DNA of 64,000 nucleotides from DASRJW01 sp964567755 (GTDB taxonomy: Bacteria; Krumholzibacteriota; Krumholzibacteriia; G020349025): contig CAZMNW010000008.1 of assembly GCA_964567755.1 (NCBI GenBank), positions 62,001 to 126,000 on the forward strand, read 5' to 3'. Every line of letters starts with the position of its first letter. Position 1 is the first letter of the stretch. The notes beneath the pieces are model-generated. The model saw only the letters and a program-made list of their open reading frames with translations, made no database searches and had not been told where the DNA came from. Of the stretch, positions 1 through 8,840 are shown in pieces. Made by a program: the position numbers and the translations under genes.

Positions 1-2
1 GG

Positions 3-1619
3 TATCAGGTTGCCGCCATCTATCCGTACACCGCCAGCGATACGCCACGCGCGGAGAAAGGAGCGCGAAGCTACGCCAGCGACATCACGGTTCCTGCGCA
101 GCGGGCACTGACTGGCATGCAGGTGCCGAGCTACTTCGAGGACTACTACTTTCGCGTGCACCTGCTGCCCGGGCGCATCAACCTCGGCAGCCTGGCCTCG
201 GAGCAGAGCCGCACGATCGAGGTCTGGAACGCACGGCTGACACCGAACACCTTGGCGTCCCTGACCGCTACCGGAGCGGAAGGCATGACGCTGATCGGGC
301 CGGCGCCGGCACCGACCGTGTTCGCCGCGAACGAGTCGCGGCTCTACACGCTCGCGGTCACGCCAAATGGTCCGCCAACCGTGAATGCGACTTTCCTGTT
401 CGCATTCGCTTTCGACGATGCCACCTTGCTGGCAACCGGGCGCCGTATCGTCGGATGGATCTTTGCGCCGAACTGGGTGCAACCGGTCATCGAGCGGCTG
501 GAATGGCTCACGGATGTGATGGAGTCCCATGCCGGATTCGAGCAGCGCGTGCGCTTGCGTGCCGGTGCGAGACGCAGCTTTGAGTACAGCGCCTTGGTCG
601 GCTCGGACACCGAGCGCGTAAAGATGGAAAACCTGCTGCTGTCCTGGCAGGCACGGGTCTTTGGCCTGCCGCTTTGGACCGACGTCGCACTAGCAGCAGG
701 ATCGATTCCCGCCGGCGCGACCTCCATTGCCGTGACGACCGCGAATCGGGACTTTGCCGTCGGCGGCTTGGTTGGACTGGTTCGGGGCATGGAGTCGGAG
801 TTTGCCGAGATCACGGCGGTCCTTCCTACGTCCCTGACGATCAAGAGCCCGCTGGATACTACCTGGCCAGTCGGCACCAAGATTCTGCCGGTCCAGCCTG
901 CGCGGTTGCAGAACGAGCTGGGTCTGACTTACCTGAGCGATGCCATCGGCCAGGCCACTGTCCGCTTCCAGCTCGAAGACGAGTGGCTACTGCCGGCCGC
1001 CACACAGACCTCGGACTACCGGGGCTTACCCGTCCTGCTTACCGCCACCAATTGGACTGAGGATGTCGATACCGACTACGCCCGCAAGCTCAACGAGCTG
1101 GATTTTCTGACGGGGCGTCGCGCCATCGACGATCTTTCGGGCATTGCCACGGTTCGCCGGACGCATCGGTGGCTGATCACCGGACGCGCCTCGATCGCTG
1201 CGCTCCGCGCATGGCTAGCCGCCCGCGCTGGCAGGCTCACGACATTTTGGATGCCCAGCTTCCAATCCGACTTGAAAGTGGTGAGCCCGATCGGCGCCTT
1301 CGACTCGGCCATCACCGTGGAGAATCGTGCCTACGCCGCCAACGTGCCAGCCGCCGTTGGTCGGCGCGACATCATGATCGCCACGACTTCCGGCAGCCGC
1401 TACTACCGGCGCATCACGGGCGCCACCGCGCTGTCGCCCAGCACCGAAAACATTGCCATCGACAGCGTGGTGGGTGCGGCGTTGCTGCCCGAACAGATCC
1501 GCCATGTGTCGTTCATGAAGCTGGTGCGGCTGGACAGCGATGCCGTCGAAATCGCTCATCACACCGACGACATGGCGGAGGTATCGATGTCCGTCAGAAG
1601 TATTCGAGATGACACATGA
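3..1619 (+). CDS. Phage tail structural protein, 5' end outside window
   Basis: The reading frame is open from the first bases of the window, so the gene is 5'-truncated here; an internal ATG lies at 117. The visible part is about 538 residues, with no signal peptide or membrane segment. I recognise no named domain. Its place is informative: it is followed with a 4-base ATGA overlap by a BR0599-type tail protein and then by further tail genes, the usual order after the tape measure in siphoviruses and gene-transfer-agent-like prophages. A distal-tail or hub role is inferred from position only. The protein is rich in beta-prone segments, as expected for a structural tail protein. Confidence 0.6.
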   Translation, partial: YQVAAIYPYTASDTPRAEKGARSYASDITVPAQRALTGMQVPSYFEDYYFRVHLLPGRINLGSLASEQSRTIEVWNARLTPNTLASLTATGAEGMTLIGPAPAPTVFAANESRLYTLAVTPNGPPTVNATFLFAFAFDDATLLATGRRIVGWIFAPNWVQPVIERLEWLTDVMESHAGFEQRVRLRAGARRSFEYSALVGSDTERVKMENLLLSWQARVFGLPLWTDVALAAGSIPAGATSIAVTTANRDFAVGGLVGLVRGMESEFAEITAVLPTSLTIKSPLDTTWPVGTKILPVQPARLQNELGLTYLSDAIGQATVRFQLEDEWLLPAATQTSDYRGLPVLLTATNWTEDVDTDYARKLNELDFLTGRRAIDDLSGIATVRRTHRWLITGRASIAALRAWLAARAGRLTTFWMPSFQSDLKVVSPIGAFDSAITVENRAYAANVPAAVGRRDIMIATTSGSRYYRRITGATALSPSTENIAIDSVVGAALLPEQIRHVSFMKLVRLDSDAVEIAHHTDDMAEVSMSVRSIRDDT

Positions 1620-2425
1620 CCTACGCCAGCCGAGAAGCATCCACGGATGCCAGCAGTCCCGTCGAGTTGTATGAATTTCGCCGAGGCGGCGAAGGCTGGC
1701 GCTACACCAGTGCCGCACAGAATGCGATCTACGCGACCTACACCTACAGCGCAGTGCCGATTAGACGCGGCAGCATCGAACAGACCACTGAGATCGGCAA
1801 GGCAGGACTTCGCGTCACCTTTGCGCGCGACGTCGACGTTGCCCAGGACTTCATCTCCACACCGCCGTCCGAAGTCACCTTGCTCACCCTGTATCGCCAA
1901 CATCGCGGCGATGGCGAAACCGTCGCGGTGTGGATGGGGCGCGTGCTCAATGCGGAATGGCGCGGATCGGAAGTCGAGCTCAACTGCGAGCCGGTTTACA
2001 CCAGCCTGCAGCGCATCGGCCTGCGGCGGCTGTATCAACGCAACTGCCCGCATGTGCTCTACGGAACGGCCTGCGGAGCGAGCGCGGTTGTGTTTCGGGT
2101 CGCTGGAACGGTCACCTCGATCAATGGCACGTTGCTGAGCGTCCCGGCCGCCGCAGGGTTTGCAGTTGGCCATTTCGCCGGCGGCTACGCGACCTGGGCG
2201 GCCAACGGCATCACCGAAAAACGCATGATCGTCAGTCACAGCGCTGATGCCATCACCTTGTCGGCCGTTCCTCCGGGGCTGGCCATTGGCGATGCCATTT
2301 ATCTGTACCCCGGCTGCGATCGCACCCTGAGCACCTGCCACGTAAAGTTCGGCAACAGCGCCAACTTCGGCGGATTCCCGTTCATTCCGACCAAGAATCC
2401 TTTTGGTGGCAGCCCGATTTACTGA
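1616..2425 (+). CDS. Phage BR0599-family (DUF2163-like) tail protein
   Basis: 269 residues. The C-terminal third carries the hallmark pattern of the phage BR0599 family: a GCDRT..TC..KFGN segment, then NFGGFP and an IP..NPFGG ending. The N-terminal part matches the DUF2163 type seen beside it in tail clusters of siphoviruses and gene transfer agents, where it belongs to the tail-tip hub. Two Cys residues in the C-terminal region (GCD and STCH) are the conserved pair of the family. Start ATG overlaps the previous stop by 4 bases, implying translational coupling. Family assignment is fairly secure; the exact structural role is inferred. Confidence 0.75.
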   Translation: MTYASREASTDASSPVELYEFRRGGEGWRYTSAAQNAIYATYTYSAVPIRRGSIEQTTEIGKAGLRVTFARDVDVAQDFISTPPSEVTLLTLYRQHRGDGETVAVWMGRVLNAEWRGSEVELNCEPVYTSLQRIGLRRLYQRNCPHVLYGTACGASAVVFRVAGTVTSINGTLLSVPAAAGFAVGHFAGGYATWAANGITEKRMIVSHSADAITLSAVPPGLAIGDAIYLYPGCDRTLSTCHVKFGNSANFGGFPFIPTKNPFGGSPIY

Positions 2426-2448
2426 AACCACTTTGCCGAGGGACTCCT

Positions 2449-2679
2449 ATGTGGGCAGCCATTGCCGTTCTGATCGTGAGCGTACTGATTCAGTACGCCC
2501 TGCAACCCAAGACACCACAACCCCAAGCCGCTGAACTCAAGGATTTCGATGCGCCGACCGCCGATGAAGGCCGTCCCGTGCCGGTTGTGTTCGGCACCGT
2601 GCTGGTGAAGAGCGCCAACGTGGTGTGGTACGGCGATCTGCGCACCACACCGATCAGATCCAAAGGTGGAAAGAAATGA
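2449..2679 (+). CDS. Small phage tail-cluster protein with N-terminal hydrophobic segment
   Basis: 76 residues. Residues 2-17 form one hydrophobic segment (AAIAVLIVSVLIQYAL), followed by a Pro/Gln-rich linker and a C-terminal part containing PVPVVFGT. In related tail clusters a short protein of this layout sits between the BR0599-type protein and the large tail-tip protein; its function is not known to me. A gap of 23 bases separates it from the upstream gene, and it overlaps the next ATG by 4 bases. Confidence 0.55.
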   Translation: MWAAIAVLIVSVLIQYALQPKTPQPQAAELKDFDAPTADEGRPVPVVFGTVLVKSANVVWYGDLRTTPIRSKGGKK

Positions 2680-2894
2680 CCGACATCCTGGTGACCCACA
2701 GCGACATGCGCCGCTTGGGCTACTGCAATCGTGGCGCACGAGATTGGTTTGCGCGACACCGGCTCGACTGGAGCCAATTCATCGACCAGGGACTGCCCGC
2801 GCCCCTGCTGTTGGCAACCGGGGACAGCATGGCCGAAGACGTGGTTGCCGCTGCCCGCGAACGCATCGGCTCCGAGGTGAACGATGGGCGGTAG
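2676..2894 (+). CDS. Small phage protein, unknown function
   Basis: 72 residues, hydrophilic, no membrane segment, starting MTDILVTHSDMRRLGYCNRG. The start is the ATG overlapping the previous stop, with an AAGGTGGAAAG purine stretch just upstream. It overlaps the following large tail gene by 11 bases. Tight packing between tail genes supports it being real; I do not recognise the family. Confidence 0.55.
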   Translation: MTDILVTHSDMRRLGYCNRGARDWFARHRLDWSQFIDQGLPAPLLLATGDSMAEDVVAAARERIGSEVNDGR

Positions 2895-5070
2895 TAGCAA
2901 GTCGCAAACAGTCGGCTACCGCTACTTCCTGGGGATGCACCTCGCGATCTGCCACGGACCGGTCGATGCCATCACCGAGATCCAAGTCGGCGAGCGCCAG
3001 GCCTGGAGCGGCAACCTCACCGCCAGCGGCCGGATCACGGTCAACATGCCCGAGCTGTTCGGTGGCGAAAAGCGCGAAGGCGGCATTTCCGGCGCCATCG
3101 ATGCTGCGTTTGGTCAGGCGGCGCAGACGCCGAATGATTACCTCGTATCGAAGATCGGCTCGCCGCAGCCGGCCTATCGCGGGGTTTTGAGTCTGATTTT
3201 GAGGCAGGTGTACATCGCCGCGAACAACCCCTACATGAAACCTTGGGCGCTGCGTGTGAAACGGTGTTTTCGCGACTGGTATTCCGCGAAGGCGGAAATC
3301 AACGGCGCCGCCAACCCAGCGCACATCGTCTACGAATGCCTCACGAATGCCGCCTGGGGCATGGGGTATCCGACGGCCAGCATCGACGACGCCTCGTTTC
3401 GCGCGGCGGCGGATGTGCTTTTCAGCGAGGGATTCGGGCTCAACATGATCTGGCTTCAGCAGAGCAGGATCGAGCAGTTCATCAAGGAAATAATGGATCA
3501 CATCGGCGGCGTGCTTACGACCTCGCCGTCGACGGGACGGTTCGCCCTGAAGCTGATCCGCGCTGATTACACCGTGGCGACGCTTCCCGTCCTGAACCCG
3601 GACAACGTGATCGAGCTGGAGAGCTTTCAGCGGGCGGCCTGGGGTGAGACGACCAACGAGATCGTGCTCATTTACACCAAGCCGGAGACATTCAAAGACA
3701 CCAGCATTGCAGTCCAGGACTTGGCCAATATCCAGGCACAGGCCGCTGTGGTGTCGCAGACGCGGCGCTACCCCGGCATTACCTCGGACAATATTGCTGC
3801 CCGGGTCGCGATGCGCGATCTGGCCGTTGTATCCACGCCGCTTGCCAAGGTCCGCTTGAAAGTGAACCGCGAAGCCTGGCATCTGTACCCGGGCGATGTG
3901 TTCAAGTTGGAGTGGCCTGCCCTCGGGATCGCCGGACTGGTGATGCGAGTTGCGGGCGTCGATGGCGGCTCACTCACGAGCGGCGCCATCAGCATCGACG
4001 CGGTCGAAGACGTATTCGGGTTACCGTCAGCGGCCTACACCGCATCACAGCCAACCGGCTGGACCGACCCGGTGCCCGCGCCATCCGCGACAACACCTCG
4101 ACGTTTGGTCGAGGCCCCTTACTGGGATGTCGCCCGCGCGCTGTCCGCCTCCGAGCTGGCCTATCTCGACGCCACGGACTGTTATCTCCAGACCCTGGGC
4201 GGGCGCCCGGCCCCTGGGGCCATGAACTACGACCTGTACAGCAAGACGAATTCGGCCACGACCTACAACCAGCGTGGCCAGGGTGAGTTCTGTCCCACGG
4301 CGGTTCTCGCCACAAGTCTCGCCCAAGAGGTGACGAGCACGACCACCTACAGCGGCGAGCTCGACATCGATCTGGTCGCTACCGGGACCTATGCCTACAT
4401 CAACGATGAAGTTGTCCTGGTCACCGCCATCAACACGACCACCCAGAGCCTGACGCTGACCCGTGGCGTCATGGATACCGTGCCGGTCAGCCACGCGCCC
4501 GGCAGCCGGATCTGGTTTGCCGATGGTGCGCAGGGCATCGATCCGACCGAGTACGCCGCTGGAGAGACGGTCAACGCACGACTGCTCACCGTGACCGGAA
4601 AAGGCACGCTGGCGCTGGCATCGGCACCGACGGATTCCCTGGCCATGAACCGCCGGCAAAACCGGCCATACCCACCCGGCAACGTGAGGGTAAACAACGT
4701 GGCCTATCCGGCGGTCGCCAAAGGCGATCTGGTCATCTCCTGGGCGCATCGCGATCGACTCAGCCAGACGGTGAGCCTGGTGCCCCAGACCAACGCCAAC
4801 ATCGGCCCCGAAGCCGGGGTGACGTACACGCTGCGGATCTACGGGGAAGCGGGCAGCCTGCGGCGCACCTACACCGGCCTGACCGGCACCAGCCAGACCT
4901 ACACCCTGGCAGACGACACCGCTGATTCTGGCCTTGGCCGACCCAACGCTGCACTGCGCATCGAGCTCGAATCCAACCGCTCGGGCGTGATCAGCCTGCA
5001 GAAGCACTCGATCGCCTTCGAGCGTGCGGGCTACGGACTTCACTATGACAAGTACTACGGAGGCATCTGA
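2884..5070 (+). CDS. Phage tail-tip/host-specificity protein
   Basis: 728 residues, the largest gene of the tail cluster. The N-terminal part (GGSSKSQTVGYRYFLGMHLA) resembles the opening of large phage tail proteins that form the central tip; the middle and C-terminal parts look like beta-rich modules with fibronectin-like stretches (around residues 590-690). It lies in the position of J-like host-specificity proteins, after the BR0599-type hub gene and before the short DUF2793 and lysis genes. Function is inferred from size and synteny; the host receptor cannot be guessed. Stop and next start share one base (TGATG). Confidence 0.6.
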   Translation: MGGSSKSQTVGYRYFLGMHLAICHGPVDAITEIQVGERQAWSGNLTASGRITVNMPELFGGEKREGGISGAIDAAFGQAAQTPNDYLVSKIGSPQPAYRGVLSLILRQVYIAANNPYMKPWALRVKRCFRDWYSAKAEINGAANPAHIVYECLTNAAWGMGYPTASIDDASFRAAADVLFSEGFGLNMIWLQQSRIEQFIKEIMDHIGGVLTTSPSTGRFALKLIRADYTVATLPVLNPDNVIELESFQRAAWGETTNEIVLIYTKPETFKDTSIAVQDLANIQAQAAVVSQTRRYPGITSDNIAARVAMRDLAVVSTPLAKVRLKVNREAWHLYPGDVFKLEWPALGIAGLVMRVAGVDGGSLTSGAISIDAVEDVFGLPSAAYTASQPTGWTDPVPAPSATTPRRLVEAPYWDVARALSASELAYLDATDCYLQTLGGRPAPGAMNYDLYSKTNSATTYNQRGQGEFCPTAVLATSLAQEVTSTTTYSGELDIDLVATGTYAYINDEVVLVTAINTTTQSLTLTRGVMDTVPVSHAPGSRIWFADGAQGIDPTEYAAGETVNARLLTVTGKGTLALASAPTDSLAMNRRQNRPYPPGNVRVNNVAYPAVAKGDLVISWAHRDRLSQTVSLVPQTNANIGPEAGVTYTLRIYGEAGSLRRTYTGLTGTSQTYTLADDTADSGLGRPNAALRIELESNRSGVISLQKHSIAFERAGYGLHYDKYYGGI

Positions 5071-5423
5071 TGCCCGCAATCACTGACCCGAACCTGGGAC
5101 TCAACTACGGCTGGACGCTCGGCGAAAGCGGCTGGGGCGTCGGCATGGACGCCAACCTGAAGCGACTGGGCGCCGTCGTCAGTCTGTCGGTCAAAGACCG
5201 CGATCTGGCGACGCCACCGGCCAGCCCGGTTAATGGCGATCGTTACCTCATTCCCGCTGGCGCAACCGGCGTCTGGAGCGGCAAAACCGACCAGATCGCG
5301 GCGCGCAACGCGGGCGTCTGGGAATACCACATCCCTAAAGTCGGCTGGCTGTGCTTCATCGAGGACGAGGCTGTGCTCTCGGCCTACAAGGTCACCGGCT
5401 GGAGTCCCGGCATCGCCATCTGA
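5070..5423 (+). CDS. DUF2793 phage protein
   Basis: 117 residues. The pattern PASPVNGDRYLIPAGATG.W.G near residues 50-70 is characteristic of DUF2793, a short domain found at the tips of phage tail fibres or alone beside tail genes. It is the last gene before a strong intrinsic terminator, so it closes the structural transcript. The start overlaps the stop of the tail-tip gene. Confidence 0.7.
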   Translation: MPAITDPNLGLNYGWTLGESGWGVGMDANLKRLGAVVSLSVKDRDLATPPASPVNGDRYLIPAGATGVWSGKTDQIAARNAGVWEYHIPKVGWLCFIEDEAVLSAYKVTGWSPGIAI

Positions 5424-5443
5424 TCCTTTTCCCCTGAACCCCG

Positions 5444-5468
5444 AAAACCCGCCCAAGTGGCGGGTTTT
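5444..5468 (+). terminator. Intrinsic terminator after the tail genes
   Basis: A perfect 10-bp inverted repeat (AAAACCCGCC / GGCGGGTTTT) with the loop CAAGT; the right arm ends in four T. It separates the tail module from the lysis module. Confidence 0.85.
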
Positions 5469-5488
5469 GCATTTCTGGAGCCTGCCCT

Positions 5489-5788
5489 ATGACTGACCCA
5501 CAAAAACCCGCACTGGTCGACAACACGCTCCTCCTGCGCAAGGAGGATTTCGAAGAACTTCTGGACCGCGCCGCCGAACGCGGCGCCAGGCGTGCACTTG
5601 CCGATGTTGGCTTGGACGGTGATGACGCCGCCCACGACATCCGAGAACTGCGCGGCCTGCTCGATGCCTTCAACACCGCCAAGCACACCGCCTGGCAGAC
5701 CGTCATCAAGATGATCACCACCGGATTCCTGCTGGCGCTGGTGGCGGGCGCCCTCATCAAGTTCAAGGTGTTCGGAGGTGGCCAATGA
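5489..5788 (+). CDS. DUF6127-like phage membrane protein, lysis module
   Basis: 99 residues: a charged N-terminal region containing the motif HDIRELRGLLDA near residues 50-60, then one C-terminal membrane segment (about residues 75-92). This resembles DUF6127-type phage proteins, which lie next to holin genes; a spanin-like or holin-accessory role is possible but unproved. A GGAG sits 8 bases before the ATG, and the gene overlaps the holin start by 4 bases. Confidence 0.6.
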   Translation: MTDPQKPALVDNTLLLRKEDFEELLDRAAERGARRALADVGLDGDDAAHDIRELRGLLDAFNTAKHTAWQTVIKMITTGFLLALVAGALIKFKVFGGGQ

Positions 5789-6261
5789 TCGAGACGCTTC
5801 TTGGTGGTCTGCTCGGCGGCGCGTTTCGCCTGGCACCTGAGTTCCTCAAGTGGCTCGACCGCAAGGGCGAACGCGGCCACGAGCTGTCGATGCAGGACAA
5901 GGCGCTCGAATTCGAGAAGCTACGCGGTGCGCAGCGCATGGACGAAATCGGTGCCGGCGCCGATGCGGCATGGAACGTGGGCGCGATCGAGACGCTGCGC
6001 GAAGCGGTTCGCACCCAGGGCGAGAAGACCGGGGTGCGCTGGGCCGATGCCTTGTCGAGCAGCGTCCGCCCAGTCATCACATACTGGTTCATGGCGCTGT
6101 ACTGCGCTGCCAAGACAGCAGCCTTCGTGGCTGCCATTGAAGGCGGTGCCGACTGGGGCGTCGCGATCGTCCACGCATGGACCGACGCCGACCAAGCCCT
6201 GTGGGCCGGCGTGCTGAACTTCTGGTTCATCGGGCGCGTGTTCGACCGGGTCCGGCAATGA
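5785..6261 (+). CDS. Holin of the three-TM gene-transfer-agent type
   Basis: 158 residues. Hydrophobic segments lie near residues 1-14, 93-117 and 140-153, and a long charged amphipathic stretch links the first two. The sequence SSSVRPVITYWF, then two further hydrophobic parts, fits the Holin_3TMs family known from gene transfer agents and siphoviruses. It would form lesions in the inner membrane and let the following lysozyme out. Translational coupling on both sides (ATGA overlaps) supports a lysis cassette. Confidence 0.75.
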   Translation: MIETLLGGLLGGAFRLAPEFLKWLDRKGERGHELSMQDKALEFEKLRGAQRMDEIGAGADAAWNVGAIETLREAVRTQGEKTGVRWADALSSSVRPVITYWFMALYCAAKTAAFVAAIEGGADWGVAIVHAWTDADQALWAGVLNFWFIGRVFDRVRQ

Positions 6262-6719
6262 GCCAGATTCCGCATGCCGCCATCGTACTGGCGAAGCGAT
6301 TCGAAGGATTTCATCGAATCCCGAAGGCAGATCCTCTGCGCCGGGCCCATCCCTACATCTGCCCAGCTGGCTACTGGACGATTGGCTACGGCCGTTTGTG
6401 CAAGCCAGACCATCCACCGATCAACGAGGAAGAGGGCGAGACCTACTTGCGTCAGGATCTGCGCACAGCACTCACTGCCACGCTTCGCTACTGCCCGGTG
6501 CTGGCCGCCGAGCCAGAGGGGCGACTCGCGGCCATCGTCGACTTCACCTTCAACCTCGGTGCGGGGCGGCTTCAGACATCGACCCTGAGACGACGGGTCA
6601 ATCAGCGGGACTGGCATGGTGCGGGCAAGGAGCTGCGGCGCTGGGTCTATGGCGGCGGAAAGATTCTGCCGGGATTGGTTACGCGGCGGGAGGCCGAAGT
6701 AGCACTACTCAGCGGATGA
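6258..6719 (+). CDS. Phage lysozyme (GH24 endolysin)
   Basis: 153 residues, a T4/P22-type muramidase that cleaves the peptidoglycan glycan strand. Visible motifs: the catalytic Glu in KRFEGFH (E16), the CPAGYWTIGYG block with C35 and T41, and FNLGAG.RLQTSTLRR in the C-terminal half. The spacing C-5-T is that of lambda-like endolysins in which Cys replaces Asp of the E-D-T triad. No signal or SAR segment, so it depends on the upstream holin. It is the last phage gene; the next gene converges from the defence operon after 8 bases. Confidence 0.85.
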   Translation: MSQIPHAAIVLAKRFEGFHRIPKADPLRRAHPYICPAGYWTIGYGRLCKPDHPPINEEEGETYLRQDLRTALTATLRYCPVLAAEPEGRLAAIVDFTFNLGAGRLQTSTLRRRVNQRDWHGAGKELRRWVYGGGKILPGLVTRREAEVALLSG

Positions 6720-6727
6720 TGCGGTTG

Positions 6728-6946
6728 TTACACCACCCACCCCATGCCGCACGAACCCGTCTCGTGCAGCCATTCATGGCCGCAGACCTTGCAGCGGTAG
6801 TACGCCTCGTCAGCGGGCCCCATCATCGATGAGACCTTCCGGCCATCCTTGTACTGAAGATTCACGTGCGGCTTGGTACTGCGTGAAGCGCCCACCAATG
6901 CACTACAGTCGTCGCACATCGGCGCGGGCGTGTTGGGATTTGACAT
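6728..6946 (-). CDS. Small zinc-ribbon protein at the end of the defence operon
   Basis: 72 residues with two Cys pairs, CDDC near residue 11 and CKVCGHEW near residue 52, the latter a rubredoxin/zinc-knuckle type. Between them is a basic stretch. It follows the GmrSD-like nuclease gene by 18 bases in the same direction, so it is probably cotranscribed. Function unknown; nucleic-acid or protein binding through zinc is inferred. No helix-turn-helix is visible. Confidence 0.6.
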   Translation of the reverse strand: MSNPNTPAPMCDDCSALVGASRSTKPHVNLQYKDGRKVSSMMGPADEAYYRCKVCGHEWLHETGSCGMGWVV

Positions 6947-6964
6947 AGTGATTGCGTTCTCTCG

Positions 6965-8800
6965 TCAGACCTCGATCGGCGTCGTTTTCCAGACATCACG
7001 AGCCAGTGCCATAAGCATGCCGTGCCGCTTCTCGATCGATGCGGAATCCCACGCGGGGAACGCCTCCAATTTCTCGTTGATCCTGGAAATAGACGTGTTC
7101 TGCCCGACACTCGTCAGCTCGACCAAGCTGCGCGTGAGGTAGTTGCTGCTCTTGCGGTACTCGGCCTGCTTAGCCGCGTAGAAGTCATTCCCTGCAACGA
7201 TATTGATTGGCTTCTCCAACAGGGTCAGATTGCCCAGCCGGTTCTTGTAATCGTCATAGACGGCAGTCGGATTTTCAGTCGTCCACTTTTGCCGCAGCTC
7301 TGCGGTTGGCGTGTCCGGCAGAATGTGCTCGATTTCAAGGCTGGTGTATGGCTCCAAGCTGCCGGGCGATTTCACGCCGCTGAATGCCATGTCGACATGC
7401 TGGGTCAGCCGCGCCAGCAGGTAGCGCGTCCGGTATTGCTGCATCGTGTACAGCGAGAAGCGTTTCAGCGCATCTGACAGCTCCGGCGATTTAGCTGCCA
7501 TGTTGCTCTCAAATCTGTCCGCCACAAATGCGTTGAGCGCTGCGCGCTGTTTCACCGGATCGGTGACCGATGCAATCGTCCTCAGCTCGTCGGCCCATAG
7601 CGAAAAATTCCGCTCCAGATCCTTGGTCGGCGTCTTGGTAAAAATGTAATAGAACAGAAAGCTCTCGAGCTGGCTGACGAAGTGATCGAACAGCGGCTTG
7701 GGCAAGGCAGCGGCCGCCAGCAGCAATACGTAGTGCAAGCTGAACGCACCACCAGCCAGACGCTTGAGACTGTCCATGGCGAGATTGGGCTTGCCATCGT
7801 TGCCGAGGCCATTGCCAAAGGCGAGGTAGTGCTCGACGCTCCGAATGACCTTCCGCACGAACTCAAACGGCTTGTTCGCGTAGTCGCACAGTGCCGCATG
7901 TTCCTTCTCGACAAACCAGTCGTAGATCTCATCCTCCCGCACCACCGCATCGCCACGATCGTTCTTGATGACATAGTTGGCCATCAGGAAATAGCGCAGA
8001 AACCGCAGCGGCTTTTCCTTTTCCTTCTCCAGCGGCTTGGTGATCTTCTTCCACTCATCCTTGAGCTGGGTGAACTGCGCCTGCTTGACCTGCGTGAACA
8101 GCAGGTTCTTCAGCAAATCCATCGGGTTCAGGCCGACGCCGCGCTCGTTGATGGTCTCGAAGATCTTCAACGCGCTGCTCACGTCGGTCGAAATCTGGAT
8201 GAACACGACGTTGTTGGCCAGGTAGCCCCAATACTTCTTCAGCTTGGCCGCGTCGTCATAGTTGTCGTTCAAGTACCGATACAGTGTGCCGTAGGCATTG
8301 ACCAGGTTCTCCAGCGACCCAAAACTGGCGATTCCTGCTGCTTGGATACCGGCACGCACCACTTGCGGGTCAGCGTCCAACTGCACCAGTTTGGCCATGA
8401 CCTCGCCTGCGCTTTCGTAACGCGGCTCCAGCTTCAGACTGGTCCTCGTCTCGCCGTCACTGTCGGTGTAGCTGGTCGAGATCAGGCCGCTGACGACCTG
8501 TCGCTGCGGCTCTCCTTGAAACACATGCTTCAGGGCGCAGAGCAGCAGGAAGAATGTGGTCAGACGCTGCTGGCCGTCGATAACCTCATAGTGATTCTTC
8601 TGATCGGTCGGCGACACCAACACAGTGCCGATGAAGTATTCCCGCGTCGAACCCGCATCGATCTGCTCGTTGATGTCCTCAAGGAGCTGGTGCACTTCCT
8701 TGTCTGTCCAGACGTACTCGCGCTGGTAGTCCGGAACGATGTAGAAGCACTCCCTGAATGCCTCCTCGATGCTGTATTTGTGGTTTTCGATGCGCGCCAT
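6965..8800 (-). CDS. GmrSD-type fused DUF262-DUF1524 endonuclease
   Basis: 611 residues. DUF262 (GmrS-like) occupies the N-terminal half: QREYVW at 26-31, FIGTVLV near 56, and VIDGQQRLTT at 73-82, the ParB/Srx-like nucleotide-binding motifs. DUF1524 (GmrD-like, His-Me finger nuclease) is at the C terminus: IEHILP at 490-495 and RLGNLTLLEK about 26 residues later. Single-chain GmrSD enzymes are type IV restriction systems acting on modified phage DNA, for example glucosylated hydroxymethylcytosine; substrate here is unknown. The gene lies 40 bases behind the SNF2 helicase in the same orientation and probably belongs to the same transcript. All key motifs are present, so it should be active. 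Confidence 0.88.
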   Translation of the reverse strand: MARIENHKYSIEEAFRECFYIVPDYQREYVWTDKEVHQLLEDINEQIDAGSTREYFIGTVLVSPTDQKNHYEVIDGQQRLTTFFLLLCALKHVFQGEPQRQVVSGLISTSYTDSDGETRTSLKLEPRYESAGEVMAKLVQLDADPQVVRAGIQAAGIASFGSLENLVNAYGTLYRYLNDNYDDAAKLKKYWGYLANNVVFIQISTDVSSALKIFETINERGVGLNPMDLLKNLLFTQVKQAQFTQLKDEWKKITKPLEKEKEKPLRFLRYFLMANYVIKNDRGDAVVREDEIYDWFVEKEHAALCDYANKPFEFVRKVIRSVEHYLAFGNGLGNDGKPNLAMDSLKRLAGGAFSLHYVLLLAAAALPKPLFDHFVSQLESFLFYYIFTKTPTKDLERNFSLWADELRTIASVTDPVKQRAALNAFVADRFESNMAAKSPELSDALKRFSLYTMQQYRTRYLLARLTQHVDMAFSGVKSPGSLEPYTSLEIEHILPDTPTAELRQKWTTENPTAVYDDYKNRLGNLTLLEKPINIVAGNDFYAAKQAEYRKSSNYLTRSLVELTSVGQNTSISRINEKLEAFPAWDSASIEKRHGMLMALARDVWKTTPIEV

Positions 8801-8840
8801 GCTCGTGTCCTCGTCTTCTTCTCTGTACTGCGTTGCGGCC

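Noticed and set aside
3..6719. A complete gene-transfer-agent cluster
   Set aside because: Only tail-tip and lysis genes are visible, and the same families are common in siphovirus prophages; capsid and packaging genes are outside the window.
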